A DNA stretch of 64,000 nucleotides from Solanum dulcamara (GCF_947179165.1 NC_077245.1:2061001-2125000); one strand, 5' to 3'. Positions 19,040 to 30,542 are shown, counted from the first letter of the stretch. Notes: generated by a model not told the origin, from the letters alone. Numbers and translations: made by a program.

Positions 19040-19147
19040 CCCATAAACATAACAAATCAAACCAAACCAAACATTTTTTTTTTGAATTCAAATCAAAGAA
19101 ATGGTTATTCAAGGGATTTATTCTGGTTTTCTGTGTTTACTTATAGG

Positions 19148-19795
19148 TAGGGCTGTACAGGGCAAACCGATAAACCGCACCAAACCGACAAACCGAACCA
19201 AACCGGAAAAAAAACCCGACTAGTGGTTTGGTTTGACTTGGTTTGGTGTTTGGAAAAAAAACCCGACCATTATAGGGTTGGTTTGGTTTTAACTAAAAAA
19301 AGTCAAACCGAACCCAAACCGACCCGATTATAGATATACTACTTTTAAATTATGTTATACATAAAAATATTTATTAAAATGTAATTTATAAATATTTTTT
19401 TAAAATTTTTCATAATTTTTGTTTTCTTTCTTACATTTATATTTGGACTTGAGAAGGTCATCTAAATAATATACAAAAAAAAAACATCTTATAAAGTTAT
19501 ATTATAAAGTTAAAACTTCAAACAATGTTCTGCCTCCATCTTATATGTTGATATTTTGTACTAGAACTCTTTTTAAGAAGCACTGCTCTGTGCTTTTTAT
19601 TAGATACTATGAAAAATCCGAAAAACCCGAAAAAACCCGAAAACCCGAAAAAAACCCGAAAAACCCGAGAAAAATTGATATCGAAAAACCCGACTTTTAT
19701 TGGTTTGGTTTGGTTTATAGATTTAATAACCCGACACAAATGGTTTGGTTTGGTTTGTAAAAAATCCGAACCAACCCGGTCTATGTACACCCCTA
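19148..19795. mobile_element. hAT-type non-autonomous element inside phosphatase exon 1
   Basis: Terminal inverted repeats TAGGGCTGTACA and TGTACACCCCTA bound a 648-bp element. Exact 8-bp target duplications CTTATAGG sit at 19140-19147 and 19796-19803, diagnostic of hAT insertion. The interior is made of AAACCGA/CCGAACC and GGTTTGGTTT words near the ends plus an AT-rich core. Open frames inside are low-complexity and not coding. With one target copy and the element left out, the phosphatase signal peptide reads through without a break. Confidence 0.93.
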
Positions 19796-19973
19796 CTTAT
19801 AGGCTTAATTTTGATCAGTACAAAAATTCAGTTGTGTTATGGTGGAATTAGCAGTGATTATGTGAGAAATTATAATTCTAATGTGGATATGCCACTGAAT
19901 AGTGATGTATTTCGAGTGCCACCTGGTTACAATACTCCTCAACAGTTTTTTCTGATTTCTATTCTATTCTATT

Positions 19974-20081
19974 GAGACGAGGCTCCCGGAAATAGCCGTC
20001 CTACCAAAGGTAAGAATACGGTCTGCGTATATTTTACCCTCCTCAGACCCACGTTGTGGGATTTCACTGTGTTGTTGTTGT
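19974..20081 (+). mobile_element. SINE 3' part (GTTGTTGTTG-tailed family) in phosphatase intron 1
   Basis: The segment GAGGCTCCCGGAAATAGCC through GGTCTGCGTATATTTTACCC to the tail GTGTTGTTGTTGT matches the pattern of Solanaceae SINEs ending in a GTTGTTG tail. A relative is at 59456-59556. The 5' tRNA-like part is missing and no target duplication is clear. Confidence 0.65.
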
Positions 20082-21645
20082 AATTTTTATTTCATAATTT
20101 TAAGTTTAATTTCGGACTCTTCAAAAATATTTTATTAGTTGTGTTGTTCGGAATCTTCAAAAATATTTTTAAAACCGACAGTTTGCAAACAGTGAAGCAG
20201 AATTTCATATGGATGTCTATATTAGTTGATTCTCGTTCTGTTTCCTTAAGTGTCTGCACAGCTTTGTTGTGTTTAGCATCCACACGCTTTTGATAATCCC
20301 ATTGTTTCTTGAGTGTCGTTGTGATGACTGATGAGACGAACAGATTATCTGTTGTCATTTATAGTTGATGTTCTTGATGTTGTTTTTCTATGGTGCCTTC
20401 TTAGCTTGTGTATTTCAGTTTAGCTCATCCCGTCAAATGAATGTGAATGTTGAAGGTTTACATAACACAAGGGGATCATGAAGGAAAGGGTGTGATCGTT
20501 TCTTGGACTACACCTGATGAACCTGGCTCAAATTCAGTCCTATATTGGGTTGAAAATAGTAATGTTAAGAGCTCTGCGGAGGGCTTTGTTGTTAGCTACA
20601 AGTATTACAATTACACGTCTGGATATATTCATCACTGCACCATCAAGGATCTGGAGGTACGTACAATGTAATTCCATATCGTTGGCCTCAAATACACCTT
20701 ATGGTGCACGTGTTTTGCTCTGTCTCTTTTGTATTGAACAATTAGAAATGCTTAAGAAAACGATATTTTGATCTTGTTGCAGTTTGATACAAAGTACTAC
20801 TATGAAGTGGGGTTAGGAAATACAACCAGACAGTTTTTGTTTGTAACTCCAAAACTTGGGCCCGATGTTCCTTATACATTTGGTCTCATTGGTAATGTCT
20901 TAAGTACTGCACGTTTTTTTTTTCTGTCTTAAGGTCCCTCGAGATGATGATGTCATATATCGCATGTAGCTTGGACTTACATAGTTTTACGCTTTTTAGA
21001 CTCGTTCTGTTTATTGAACAGGGGATCTTGGTCAGACATACGGACTCCAATAGCACGCTGACTCATTACGAGTTGAGCTCTCTAAAAGGCCAGACGTTAC
21101 TCTTTGTTGGAGACCTCTCTTATGCTGATAATTATCCATTTCATAACAACATACGATGGGACACATGGGGGAGATTTATCGAGAGAAGTGCAGCATATCA
21201 ACCTTGGATTTGGACTGCCGGAAATCATGAACTTGATTTTCTTCCTGAAATTGTAAGCATCCTATTTTTCGTAACCATTCTGGAAGATGAGGATTCCTAA
21301 ACATCTCTTTTTAAGTCCTTTGTCAGATTGGTTTAGTTAAAAGGACCTAAAGTAAATGGCTAACACTAAAGATTTTCGTAGAAGAGAACTTAACTCATAT
21401 TCTAAACCACACAGAGGTTTAAAGAAATATCTAACGAGTTTATCTTGTACTAGTTCTCGGTAATCAGTAAGTTTGTTATGCATTTTGTAAAATCTTACTT
21501 CATAGTTACTGACTTATCTTCACATTTGTTGCTCCTGGTAGTAACTTGATAGTACTATAATTATTCGCATTCAGCATAGTCATTATTTAGAGGGTGAATC
21601 TAAACCATTCGTACCTTACAAGCACCGATTTTCTACACCTCACAG

Positions 21646-21979
21646 TGATAACTCCATTAGTGGAGCTTAGACATAAGTGGAAGAGAAAGAAAAGGAAGAA
21701 GTAGAAGAAGAAAAGGTATGCACAGAAGAGGCAGAATATACAGTTGAAGAGAAGAGTACAGAGGAAGAGAGAAACTGCAGAGAGGAGAGGAGAGGAGAGG
21801 AAAAATGTATATTCAGTGAATGAAGATTAATTTGTTACAACTCATCATCTCACACATGCATAGTGTGATGTATTTTTACACACCAATGTGTAACTACTTC
21901 CTAACAAATTATAACACACTCTTAACAACCTCTAACTAACTCTTAACCATGATAGTTTAACTCTAAGCTATAGTTAACA
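21646..21979 (-). mobile_element. Solo LTR (334 bp) inside phosphatase exon
   Basis: Read on the minus strand the element starts TGTTAACTATAG and ends GGAGTTATCA, that is TG...CA, with a pyrimidine-rich zone and no internal region, as in a short LTR. It is flanked by the exact 5-bp duplication CACAG (21641-21645 and 21980-21984). With one CACAG left out the phosphatase frame runs on from FSTPH into [15 protein letters not shown], as in the family. It adds an in-frame stop (TAG at 21668) shortly after the junction. Confidence 0.93.
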
Positions 21980-22923
21980 CACAGAGCATCACAAAGTACT
22001 TCTCCGCTTTGGTACTCCATAAAGAGAGCTTCATCCTATATTATCGTCATGTCTTCTTACTCAGCTTTTGGTAAGAAGATGGGCATTACTTAAAAAGTTG
22101 TAAATTTCGTCATGCTATAATTTAAGTTTCTCCTTATGTCTTTTTTTTCTAGGTAAATACACTCCTCAATGGAAATGGTTAACAAATGAGTTGCCTAAAG
22201 TTAACAGGAGTGAGACATCATGGCTCATTGTACTCATGCATTGTCCAATGTACAGTAGTTATGTACATCACTATATGGAAGGGGAAACAATGCGAGTTAT
22301 ATATGAACCATGGTTTGTGAAATACAAGGTGGACATTGTCTTCGCTGGTCATGTTCATGCCTATGAACGATCAGTAAGTCTCCGCGCTTACCATTCATGT
22401 AATCACAGTCTAAAATTTAACAGCTTTTGTTTTCATCTGGTCATCTTTCAAGCTGATTTATGTAAGTCGTTATCTGAATCTTAGGAGTGTGTATCAAACG
22501 TTGCCTACAACCTCATAAATGGGAAGTGCAGTCTAGTAAAGGATGAATCTTCCCCTGTATATATTACTATTGGAGATGGAGGAAATCAAGAGGGATTAGC
22601 TACAGAGTATGCTCCAAATTCAAGAACATTTTTTAGCTAATTGAATACCAAAAACTTCAAGATGGATATATTACCACACTGATTAATCATGGTACTATTT
22701 CTTGATTAATCACTCCATTTGCTGCAGGATGACACAACCACAGCCAAGGTATTCTGCGTATCGGGAAGCAAGCGTTGGGCATGGGATACTGGATATCAAG
22801 AACAGAACTCATGCCTATTTTGGTTGGCATCCTAACCATGATGGATTCGCTATTGAAGCAGACTCTTTATGGCTTCTTAACAGATACTGGAAATTGGAGG
22901 AATCCTATGTAGCTCTTTCATGA

Positions 22924-23867
22924 AATGATCAGATAGTCCCTTTAACGCGTTACTGAAAATCGTCTTTGTTAGCAGTATTATAGTCTACATATATCTTTTC
23001 GACGTAATTTTGTACAAGGCTATTATAGAGTTCTCAATGTTAATTTGCTCTTGGAAAGTATGCAAAAAATGAAGCTCTCTCAGCTTGTCATTTACACTAT
23101 ATATGGCAGTGATCATATGTGTAAATCTGGACTTGTAGAATACTCAATATATTGTACTTTATGCTACAATTATAGGCAAAATGTCCTCCCCCCCCCAAAT
23201 GTTTCCTCTTTTGTTTAATTTTCTTCCTCCATCTTTATAACAATACTAGTTTAGTTTAGTGTGTGTGCGTGACCAAAACGCGTACCTTATTTTACAAAAA
23301 AAATACTACAGAAAAAAATGAATTTAATTGTTAATTCGTTGCCAAATAATTGTTCGTATCTAATCCGTAATCCAAAAAGAGTACTGACCTCAATCATACC
23401 TTAGTTCATGATCTCCCTATTCATTTGGCACGCAAGTTGCACGTACCTTTTTTATATATGAAACAAAAATTCAATGAATATCTTCTTAAGGCATTTTAAA
23501 TATAATTTTAAAGATGTTTCACATAGAACTTCACATTTTTCACTAATGACAAGATATAAGTTGAGCTTTTAGTCTTTTATGAGTTGACAAAACGTAAAAA
23601 TCACGTGCTTTCACACGTTATCAAACTGTATTTAACATGAATATATAACGTAATATTCAAGATGTTTCCCACAATAATGAGGTGTCAAAAAATATTATTA
23701 CCAAAATTGAGTCGTCACACGAAAATGAATCATGATGCATCATCAGACACGTGACTTGCACACACATAATTACAAAACAATTATTGTAAATGGTACAACC
23801 AAAGAAAAATATAATTTTCAATTGCAAACATATCCTAAAAATATACTCTAATAAAAGGATAACGCTA
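22924..23867. other. Phosphatase 3' flank and intergenic DNA
   Basis: No gene is seen. A run of nine C lies at 23188-23196. From about 23560 to 23640 there is a diverged copy of the repeat-unit end that recurs at 24840, 26030, 27710 and 39920 (words TTTATGA-TTGA-AAAACGTAAA and a CACGTG-like motif). Confidence 0.45.
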
Positions 23868-24100
23868 GACACCTTTGTACGTGCAACTAGCATTCTCAGG
23901 ACCACCCTTACCTATCATGCAGCCCTTGCGGGATGTTGCTTGGATCAACTTCTTGGAGGTTGATGACATTGTCGAAAGGGAGAAAATTATGGAGAATTGA
24001 GAAGAAAGTTGAGAGGAGAAAGAAAATTTAGTTTGAGATGAAATGGGCTGAGGGAGGTAGTGGGTAATTTATAGATGAGTGAAGCTGGAAGTTGGGAAAT
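23868..24100 (-). pseudogene. 5' fragment of an ERF/DREB2-type gene copy, with its promoter
   Basis: This stretch is nearly identical to the start and 5' flank of the intact ERF gene at 40663-41391. On the minus strand ATG at 23969 opens a frame beginning [18 protein letters not shown] and continuing through [15 protein letters not shown]. Homology then stops abruptly inside the AP2 domain and a TAG follows at once. The upstream part carries the same TATAAATT box (plus strand about 24066-24073). The 3' remainder of an ERF copy lies separately at 28041-28136 on the same strand but on the wrong side, which fits truncated head-to-tail copies better than one gene split by an insertion. Confidence 0.9.
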
Positions 24101-24290
24101 ATATTAGATATTATGTTGTGCACCCATATTGAATACGGTTGGTGACGTGTGAAAACACGTGATATATTGTAAATTCAATTTTCCCCATTTTTTGGTGAAT
24201 GTTGACACACGGGTAGCACGTGCATTATTTCAATTTACTTATTATAAAATATATATTCAAAAATAATAATTTTTAATTGCATGCATATTG

Positions 24291-24468
24291 GATAGGATGT
24301 AGAACTCCACAAAAGAAAGTTCCGGATTAAAACCACACTACTTTGGATCGACAGACGCATGAAGCCGATCTGAAAAATGGATAGGATGTAGAACTCCACA
24401 AAAGAAAGCTCCGGATTAAAACCACACTACTTTGGATCGACAGACGCATGAAGCCGATTTGAAAAAGA
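24291..24468. repeat. 89-bp direct tandem duplication
   Basis: The segment starting GATAGGATGTAGAACTCC occurs at 24291 and again at 24380, a period of 89 bp, with only a few differences (for example GTTCCGG versus GCTCCGG). It marks the start of one repeat unit of the larger array. Confidence 0.9.
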
Positions 24469-26238
24469 AAAAGAAAAAGGAGGTGGTGGTTTTGACTTGA
24501 TTTGAAAAAGATTGTGGTGGTGGTGGTCAAAATTGAAGAAAAAGGAGGTGATGGTGATGGTGGTGGTAGTGATCACGACGACTACGATGATTTCTAAAGA
24601 GAAGGAGGTGGTGGTCGAATCTCAAGAAGAATGAAGTGGTGGTGGCAACGACAACGACAACTTGGTGGTTTAATCTGAAGAACGACGAAGATGATCGAAG
24701 GAGGTGGAATTGAGGTGGCTAAAGAGGACAAAATAATACACCAAAAATGTGCTAAAAATGGATAGCCATTGCATTTTTGTTTTGCATGGGACTTCACTTT
24801 ATCGGTAAGGACAAAATATAAATTTAGACATTTATGAATTGAAAAAACGTAAACGCTACGTATTTTCATACATCATGAAACTGTGTTTGATATATCTCAA
24901 TATAATAAATTATGTGTAGTATACTCTCGATGCAGTGGCTTGAAACTAATCTCCCGCAGTCACCCACCATGATCGGAGTTGCAAGTTACATGCCTAATGC
25001 TGCATAATGGTTCATTTCTATGTGATTCAATTTTGAAAATAGTAAGTTTTTACTCCTCAATTTTCAGGAAAATATATTAGATTTTGAGTATCTATATTAA
25101 AGACAACTGATGATGTATGAAAGCACATGATTTTTAATTACTTCTCTCCAACTAGAAGAAAATTTAGTTTGAAATGAAAAAGAAGAAGGAGGTGGTGGTT
25201 TTGACTGAATCGGAAAAAGATGTGGTGTGGTGGTGGTCAAATTGAAGAAAAAAGAGGTGATGGTTGTGGTAGTGACCACGACGACTACGATGGTTTAGCC
25301 AGAAAATAAGAAGAAGGTGGTAGTAATGACTGAATCTAAAAAAAGATCAAAGGCAGTAGTAATTGAATCTGAAGAAGAAGAAGGTGGTGGTCGAATGTCA
25401 AGAAGAACGAAGTGGTGGTGGCAACAACGACAACAACGATGATTCAATCAAAAAAAAAAGAAGGAAGATAATTAGTCATGGACACACCCAAAAAACGCTA
25501 TCTACTTTGATAGGAGTAGATCTCCACAAAAGAAAGCCCTAGATTAAACCACACTATTTTAAATTGACATACGCATGAAACCGATCTAAAAGAGAAAATA
25601 AAAACAACGAGGTGATGGTTTTGACCGAATCTTAAAAAGACGGTGGTGGTGGTGATCAAATTGAAGAAAAAGGAGGTGATGGTGGTGGAAGTGACCACGA
25701 CATCTATGATGGTTTAATCAGAAAAGAAGAAGAAAGTGGCAATAATGACCGAATTAAAAAAAAAGGCAATAGTAATTGAATCTGAAGAAGGAGGAGGTGG
25801 TGGTCGAATCTCAAGAAGAAGGAAGTGGTGATGGCAACGACATGGTGGTTTGATCGGGAGAATAAGGAAGATGATCGAAGGAGGTGGAGTTGAGGTGGCT
25901 AAAGAGGACAAAAATAATACGCCAAAAATGTGCTAAAAATGGATAGCCCTTGCATTTTTGTTTAGCATGGAACTTCACTTTATCGGTAAGGACAAAATAT
26001 AAATTAGATATTTATGAATTGAAAAAACGTAAACGTTACGTATTCTCATATGTTATGAAACTGTGTCTGATATATATACTCAATATAATAAATTATGTGT
26101 AGCATACGTGCAAGTGACGTGCCTAATACTGAATAATGGTTCATTTCTAGGTGATTCAATTTTATTAGCACAATTATTCCCTTAATTGTGCTAATAAAAT
26201 TCAGGGAAGAACCAAAAGAATTAATTGCAGAAATACAT

Positions 26239-26367
26239 GGGTTCAAGCCTTGGAAACAGCCTCTGACAGAAATGCAAAGTAAGGCTGCGTACAATAGACC
26301 CTTGTGGTCGGGCCCTTTCCCGGATCCTGCGCATAGCGTGAGCTTTAGTGCACCGGACTGCCCTTTT
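26239..26367 (+). mobile_element. 5'-truncated TS-type SINE
   Basis: It begins at the B-box region (GGGTTCAAGCCTTGGAAAC) and runs to GGACTGCCCTTTT, closely matching 5945-6085. The sister segment near 30060-30145 lacks it and has a different sequence at the same place, so it sits in only one copy of the duplication. Confidence 0.85.
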
Positions 26368-26377
26368 AATCTTATAG

Positions 26378-27800
26378 AGTGTTAATTATTTATTTATTTC
26401 TAGTGAGTAAAATGTAATTATATTAAAAAGAAGCAATTACTCTTTAGAGAAATACATGCGGAGACTGAAATTTAATTTTAGTAATATATCAAGTAAATTC
26501 GATTTCTAAGACTTTTAAATATATATCTTCTGAGACTGATCTGTTTACTTTTAGTAATTTATAGTTCCAAGCTCACCTTAGGATAATACAAATCTCTAAC
26601 CTAGGTGATTTCAATTTTTGTAAGACAATATCTTGAATTATACTAGAATTTGACAAAATAAAAGCTGAAAATCCCTGTGCACTTTAACCTCATCAAGAAG
26701 AAACGGGTGGCGATGGTTGGATCTCAGGGAAGTTTAGAAAGAGGTGGCAGTGGTTTTGAGTTGTGACAATGGTGATCGAATTCATAAAAGAATAAGGACG
26801 AGTTAGTGGTGATATTGCTTAAATCTGGTAAAAAAATATGGTTATGAGGTTGATAGAATCTGAAAAAAAATGTAGATGATTATTATTTTTTCAAAGCTAA
26901 AAAGAAAGAAAAGCACCGATGATGATGTTACCTGATCTGAAGAGAAAATAAAAAGGTGGTGGTAATGAGCAAATCTGGAAAAAAAATGGTGATGATAGCC
27001 GAATCTGAAGAAGGATGAGGACTGAGGAGGTGAGATCAACAATATCGATGGTGATGATTTAGATAGAAAAAAAAAAGAAAGATAGTGTGGTGGTGATGGC
27101 CAGATCTGAAGAAGGAGAAGAAGAAAATGATGGTGATGGACGGATCTGAAAAGAGAGGATTAAGAGAACGAGGTGGTTGTGGTAAGAGGAGGTGATGGCA
27201 ACCACGACAACAATAATGATTCAATAAAAAGAAGAAGGAAGCTCTGGATTAAAACCACACTACTTTGAATCGATAGAAGCATGAAGCTGATCTAAAAAAG
27301 AAAAAGAAGAAGGAGGTGGTGGTTTTGACTGAATCTAAAAAAGATGGTGGTGGTGGTGGATAGTGATGGCAGTGACTACGACGATTACGGTGATTTAGTC
27401 AGAAAAGAAGAAGAAAGCGACAGGTAATGACCAAATCTAAAAAAAAGAAGGCAGTAGTAGTCGAATCTGAAGAAGAAGGAGGTGGTGATCGAATCTCAAG
27501 AAGAAGAAAGTGGTGGTGGCAATGACATCAACGATGTGGTGGTTTGATCTGAAGAACGAGGAGAATGATCGGAGGAGGTGGAGTTGAGGTGGATAAAGAG
27601 GACAAAAATAATACGCCAAAATGTGCTAAAAATGGATAGCCCTTGCATTTTTGTTTTGCGTGGAACTTCACTTTATTGGTAAGGACAAAATATAAAATAG
27701 ACATTTATGAATTGAAAAAACATAAATATTACTTATTTTCATACATTATGAAACTGTGTTTGATATATATATTGAATATAATAAATTATGTGTAGTATAC
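26378..27800 (+). repeat. Duplicated segment, copy A
   Basis: From GTGTTAATTATTTATTTATTT onward this segment matches, in order and orientation, 30145-30255, then 35549-35908, then 38810-39985. The breaks between those three blocks are exactly the copia and CACTA insertions, so this copy shows the uninterrupted state. Similarity also extends a little upstream (26166-26225 versus 30020-30075). Confidence 0.85.
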
Positions 27801-28040
27801 GTGCAAGTTAGTTGCCTAATGTTGAATAATGGTTCATTTCAATGTGATTCTATTTTGAAAATAGTAATTTTTTACACCTCAATTTTCAAAAAAATATATT
27901 AGATTTTACGTATTCATAATATTAAAGACAACTAATGATGTGTGAAAACACGTGATTTTTACTTCTCTTCCACTAGTAAACGCTAAAAGCATAACTTATA
28001 TTTTATCATTGACGAAAAATGTAGAGTTCTATGTGAAACA

Positions 28041-28136
28041 AATTAATTCCATCATCGAAGTTGCATCCATATATCCATGGATAACTCACTGCTTCTTGAA
28101 ATGAAGTTGTTGCTTTAGCTTCTTCCCAAATTGATG
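28041..28136 (-). pseudogene. 3' fragment of an ERF gene copy
   Basis: The minus strand encodes [15 protein letters not shown] followed by YGCNFDDGIN, closely matching the C-terminal end of the intact ERF protein at 40663-41391. Homology stops at both edges and the AP2 domain is absent. It is on the same strand as the 5' fragment at 23868-24100 but at higher coordinates, the reverse of the order expected in one gene. Confidence 0.85.
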
Positions 28137-29423
28137 TGAAATTTGAAAAAAATAGTTTTTTTTTAAAAGTAAAAAATAATATTTTAAAATTGAAATTGTG
28201 TTTTGGCTATATATACAAAGTATATTGGAATTGTTTTTGATTTTTTGTGAGTAATTTAAAGTAAAAATACTTTTTTATTCTTTTAAAAATTCTTAAAATT
28301 CTCAAATTGAACTTGGACCATAACTTTGAAACTAGTTGAGGATAACCCCTAGTCATTAGAGCAGGAGATATCGATATCGTGAACTCCCAAAGAAAAAGTT
28401 CATATCTAAACTTGTAATTAATAAGTTTGATCAAAATAAGAATCATGTTCAGACTTCAACAAATTAAGTCTAGTACACATATTTAACATGACGTGTCTAA
28501 TATGTATCACACAAAAATAAATCATGATTTATTAACGAACATGTGAGTTGTACATACATTACAAGGAGAGTATTATGAATTATATCCCCAAAAAATAATC
28601 ACAATTTTATATTGCATCTATATTCTTTAAAAAAAAAAACAAATGAAGAAATTTTTTATCACCGATCCCTAAACTACGGGACAGAGAAATCTTCAACCAT
28701 CTTAAGTCAGTTCAACAATCTTAGGACTAATCTAACAAAAACATTTAATCATTTATTCTAAAAAACATATATCTCTGAAAAAAGATGAGGGATTGGTAAT
28801 GATGACCAAATTTTAACGGGGAGAAGTGATCATGTAATTTTATATTAAAAAAATTATAATATTTTAAAATAAAATATAAATAATTATTTATATTTTGTAT
28901 TAGTCAATGTTACATATATGAAATTCATATATGCAACAGTGGGGAAATAAGAAGAGTATTTTTCTTCTACTATAAATTGGATCTTCAATTTGCATTGAAA
29001 AGATGGAACGGAATTGGAGGACTTAAGAATTTATCTTGGTTCCTTCTCAAACTTCTCTTTTTATTTTTCTAGGACAATTTTTAATTTTTTTTTCTCTATT
29101 TTAATTTTTTCTCTATAATTGAATAGTTTTTTTCTATCGGAATAGTTGATAAAGTTTGATATATTTATAATATCATTAGTGTATGCTTCACCTAAAACAC
29201 TTTATTTACATCTTCATATTGTGATGGAATAATAACTTTTCTTCAATTATTATTATTGTCACACCTATCTATTTTATCTCTAAGTTATTCTTATGTTAAT
29301 TTATAGTTCTCATGAAGCAAAACTAACATATGTGTGTCTCTCTCTATATATAAATTGAGTAAAATAGTAGAATGAGGCTTCAAATCAATGACAAAACATA
29401 AGTCAAAAGGACAAAGAATTAGA
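28137..29423. other. AT-rich intergenic
   Basis: No gene or bounded element is recognised. Sequence is AT-rich with many homopolymer runs. Confidence 0.4.
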
Positions 29424-29862
29424 AGTTCTAAAAGCTTAACTCATACTCACCTTGTATATGCAGATGATGTTATTATTTTTGCTTCTGGTGGTACTAAAAT
29501 ATCTGTAGAATTGATTATGCATCAACTCCAAAATTATCAAAAGTATTGGAAGAATTTTTGTAAAGATCACAGAGGAAAGTTTTATCATAGCCTTTGCTCG
29601 AAGTGTTGGTATAGATACCAGTAATATGTAGGAAGTCAGAGCTGCTCTAAACAGCCTGAAATGGTGTTCCCAAAATGGGCATAGCAATGTAATTTTTAAA
29701 ATGTGATTCAAAGATTGTAATTGAGATGATCAAATAAATTACATTATAATTCGTATTCAAAAATATATCAAAGACTATTACTTGTGAGGTTCGACATTGC
29801 TATAAGGAAGCCAATCAAGTTGCAGATGTCTTATCAAAATAGAGTATTACAAATGGGGATTT
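29424..29862 (+). pseudogene. LINE retrotransposon remnant (reverse transcriptase and RNase H scraps)
   Basis: One frame gives THLVYADDVIIFASGG, containing the YADD catalytic motif of plant L1-type reverse transcriptase. About 330 bp further on, another frame gives VRHCYKEANQVADVLSK, typical of the RNase H-like domain of the same elements. The stretch between is far shorter than in a full element and frames are broken, so this is a heavily deleted remnant. Confidence 0.7.
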
Positions 29863-30144
29863 GAATATTTTTGCACATGCTCATCTTCCATCGATGTCCA
29901 TCATATATACCTTTAAGACTTAGGAGTCCCTTCGGCATAAACAAAGGAAGAATTATTTTATATAAAAATGATCCAGTTGAGATCCTAAACTATTGATTTG
30001 AGCCGAAAGAAATGATGTAATTATTCCCTTAATTGTGCTAATCAAATTCAGGGAAGAACCGAAAGAATTAATCGCAAGAGGTCTATACAGCTTTTAGTTA
30101 ATCAGCACTAGTCCTAAATCACTTAATTAACATAATTTCATACA

Positions 30145-30255
30145 GTGTTAATTATTTATTTATTTCTAGTGAGTAAAATGTAATTATATTAAAAAGAAGC
30201 AATTATTCCTTAGCGAAATACATGTGGAGACTGATAGTTAATTTTAATAATAGAT
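30145..30255 (+). repeat. Duplicated segment, copy B, first block
   Basis: Matches 26378-26490 (both include AGTGAGTAAAATGTAATTAT). It ends precisely at the copia target site TAGAT, with the continuation resuming at 35549. Confidence 0.85.
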
Positions 30256-30542
30256 TGTAAGAATTAAAGAGAGGAAGAAGCTGAGAGAAGGATTTTTCTG
30301 TTGTATTTTATTTATAGTATGTACATTGGTTTATATAGAAGTATGCAATAGCTGTAATAGAGACAAGAGGACATGGACTACATTTGTCCTATTTAAATTT
30401 GTACAAAATTTTATTCTACTTGCCCATAATTATATGGGCATAACTATATTTAAATGTACCAATTTAAACTCTTCAGCTTCCTTCTTCTTTCCTTATCTTC
30501 TTCTTCTCTTCTTCTTCTTTGTTGCAGTGTTCTTCTCCAACA
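30256..30542 (-). repeat. 3' LTR of the copia element (287 bp, shortened)
   Basis: Matches 35197-35548 almost throughout but lacks about 65 bp after ACCAATTTAAA, where the other LTR has the stretch from TCTACTTTGTGGG to CCAAAAATAAAAG. Begins and ends with TG/CA-type termini when read on the minus strand (TGTTGGAG ... TTCTTACA). Confidence 0.95.

Larger units (their letters stand above)
19101..22923 (+). pseudogene. Purple acid phosphatase, disrupted by two transposon insertions
   Basis: Purple acid phosphatases are secreted dimetal phosphomonoesterases that release phosphate from organic esters. Recognisable exons: 19101-19945 (interrupted by the element 19148-19795), 20456-20656, 20783-20891, 21022-21252, 21593-22070 (interrupted by the solo LTR 21646-21979), 22153-22373, 22485-22606, 22728-22923. 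Family metal-binding motifs are all present: [24 protein letters not shown] and GHVHAYERS. Across the first element the reading continues from MVIQGIYSGFLCLLIG, a good signal peptide. Lesions: the hAT insertion in the signal-peptide exon; donor site CAG|TTTTTT at 19945 where CAG|GT is expected; a one-base insertion at 21042-21043 between GQTY and DSNST that shifts frame; and the solo LTR, which introduces a stop. Apart from these the exons are open and splice sites intact, so decay is recent. Confidence 0.9.
24101..28040. repeat. Array of diverged ~1.2-kb units, GGT/GAA-rich on the plus strand
   Basis: Several copies of the same unit follow each other. Each has the marker order: GTAGAACTCCACAAAAGAAAG with CCGGATTAAAACCACACTAC, then purine-rich GGTGGTGG/GAAGAAG tracts, then GATGATCG-AGGAGGTGGAGTTGAGGTGGCTAAAGAGGAC, then AATGTGCTAAAAATGGATAGCC, then TTTATGAATTGAAAAAACGTAAA, then a CACGTG-like motif. 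Unit ends fall near 24890, 26085 and 27775, and a further copy is at 38810-39985. Minus-strand frames in the units are histidine/serine/phenylalanine-rich low-complexity readings with no recognised domain, so I treat them as non-coding. The strong purine bias on one strand persists for kilobases. Confidence 0.8.

Noticed and set aside
24327..27619. Several 60-90 codon minus-strand frames rich in His, Ser, Thr and Phe
   Set aside because: They are translations of the GGT/GAA-rich repeat units. Frames differ between copies and no domain is visible.
29436..29711. 91-codon minus-strand frame
   Set aside because: Antisense to the LINE reverse transcriptase remnant, which gives the meaningful translation (YADD motif).
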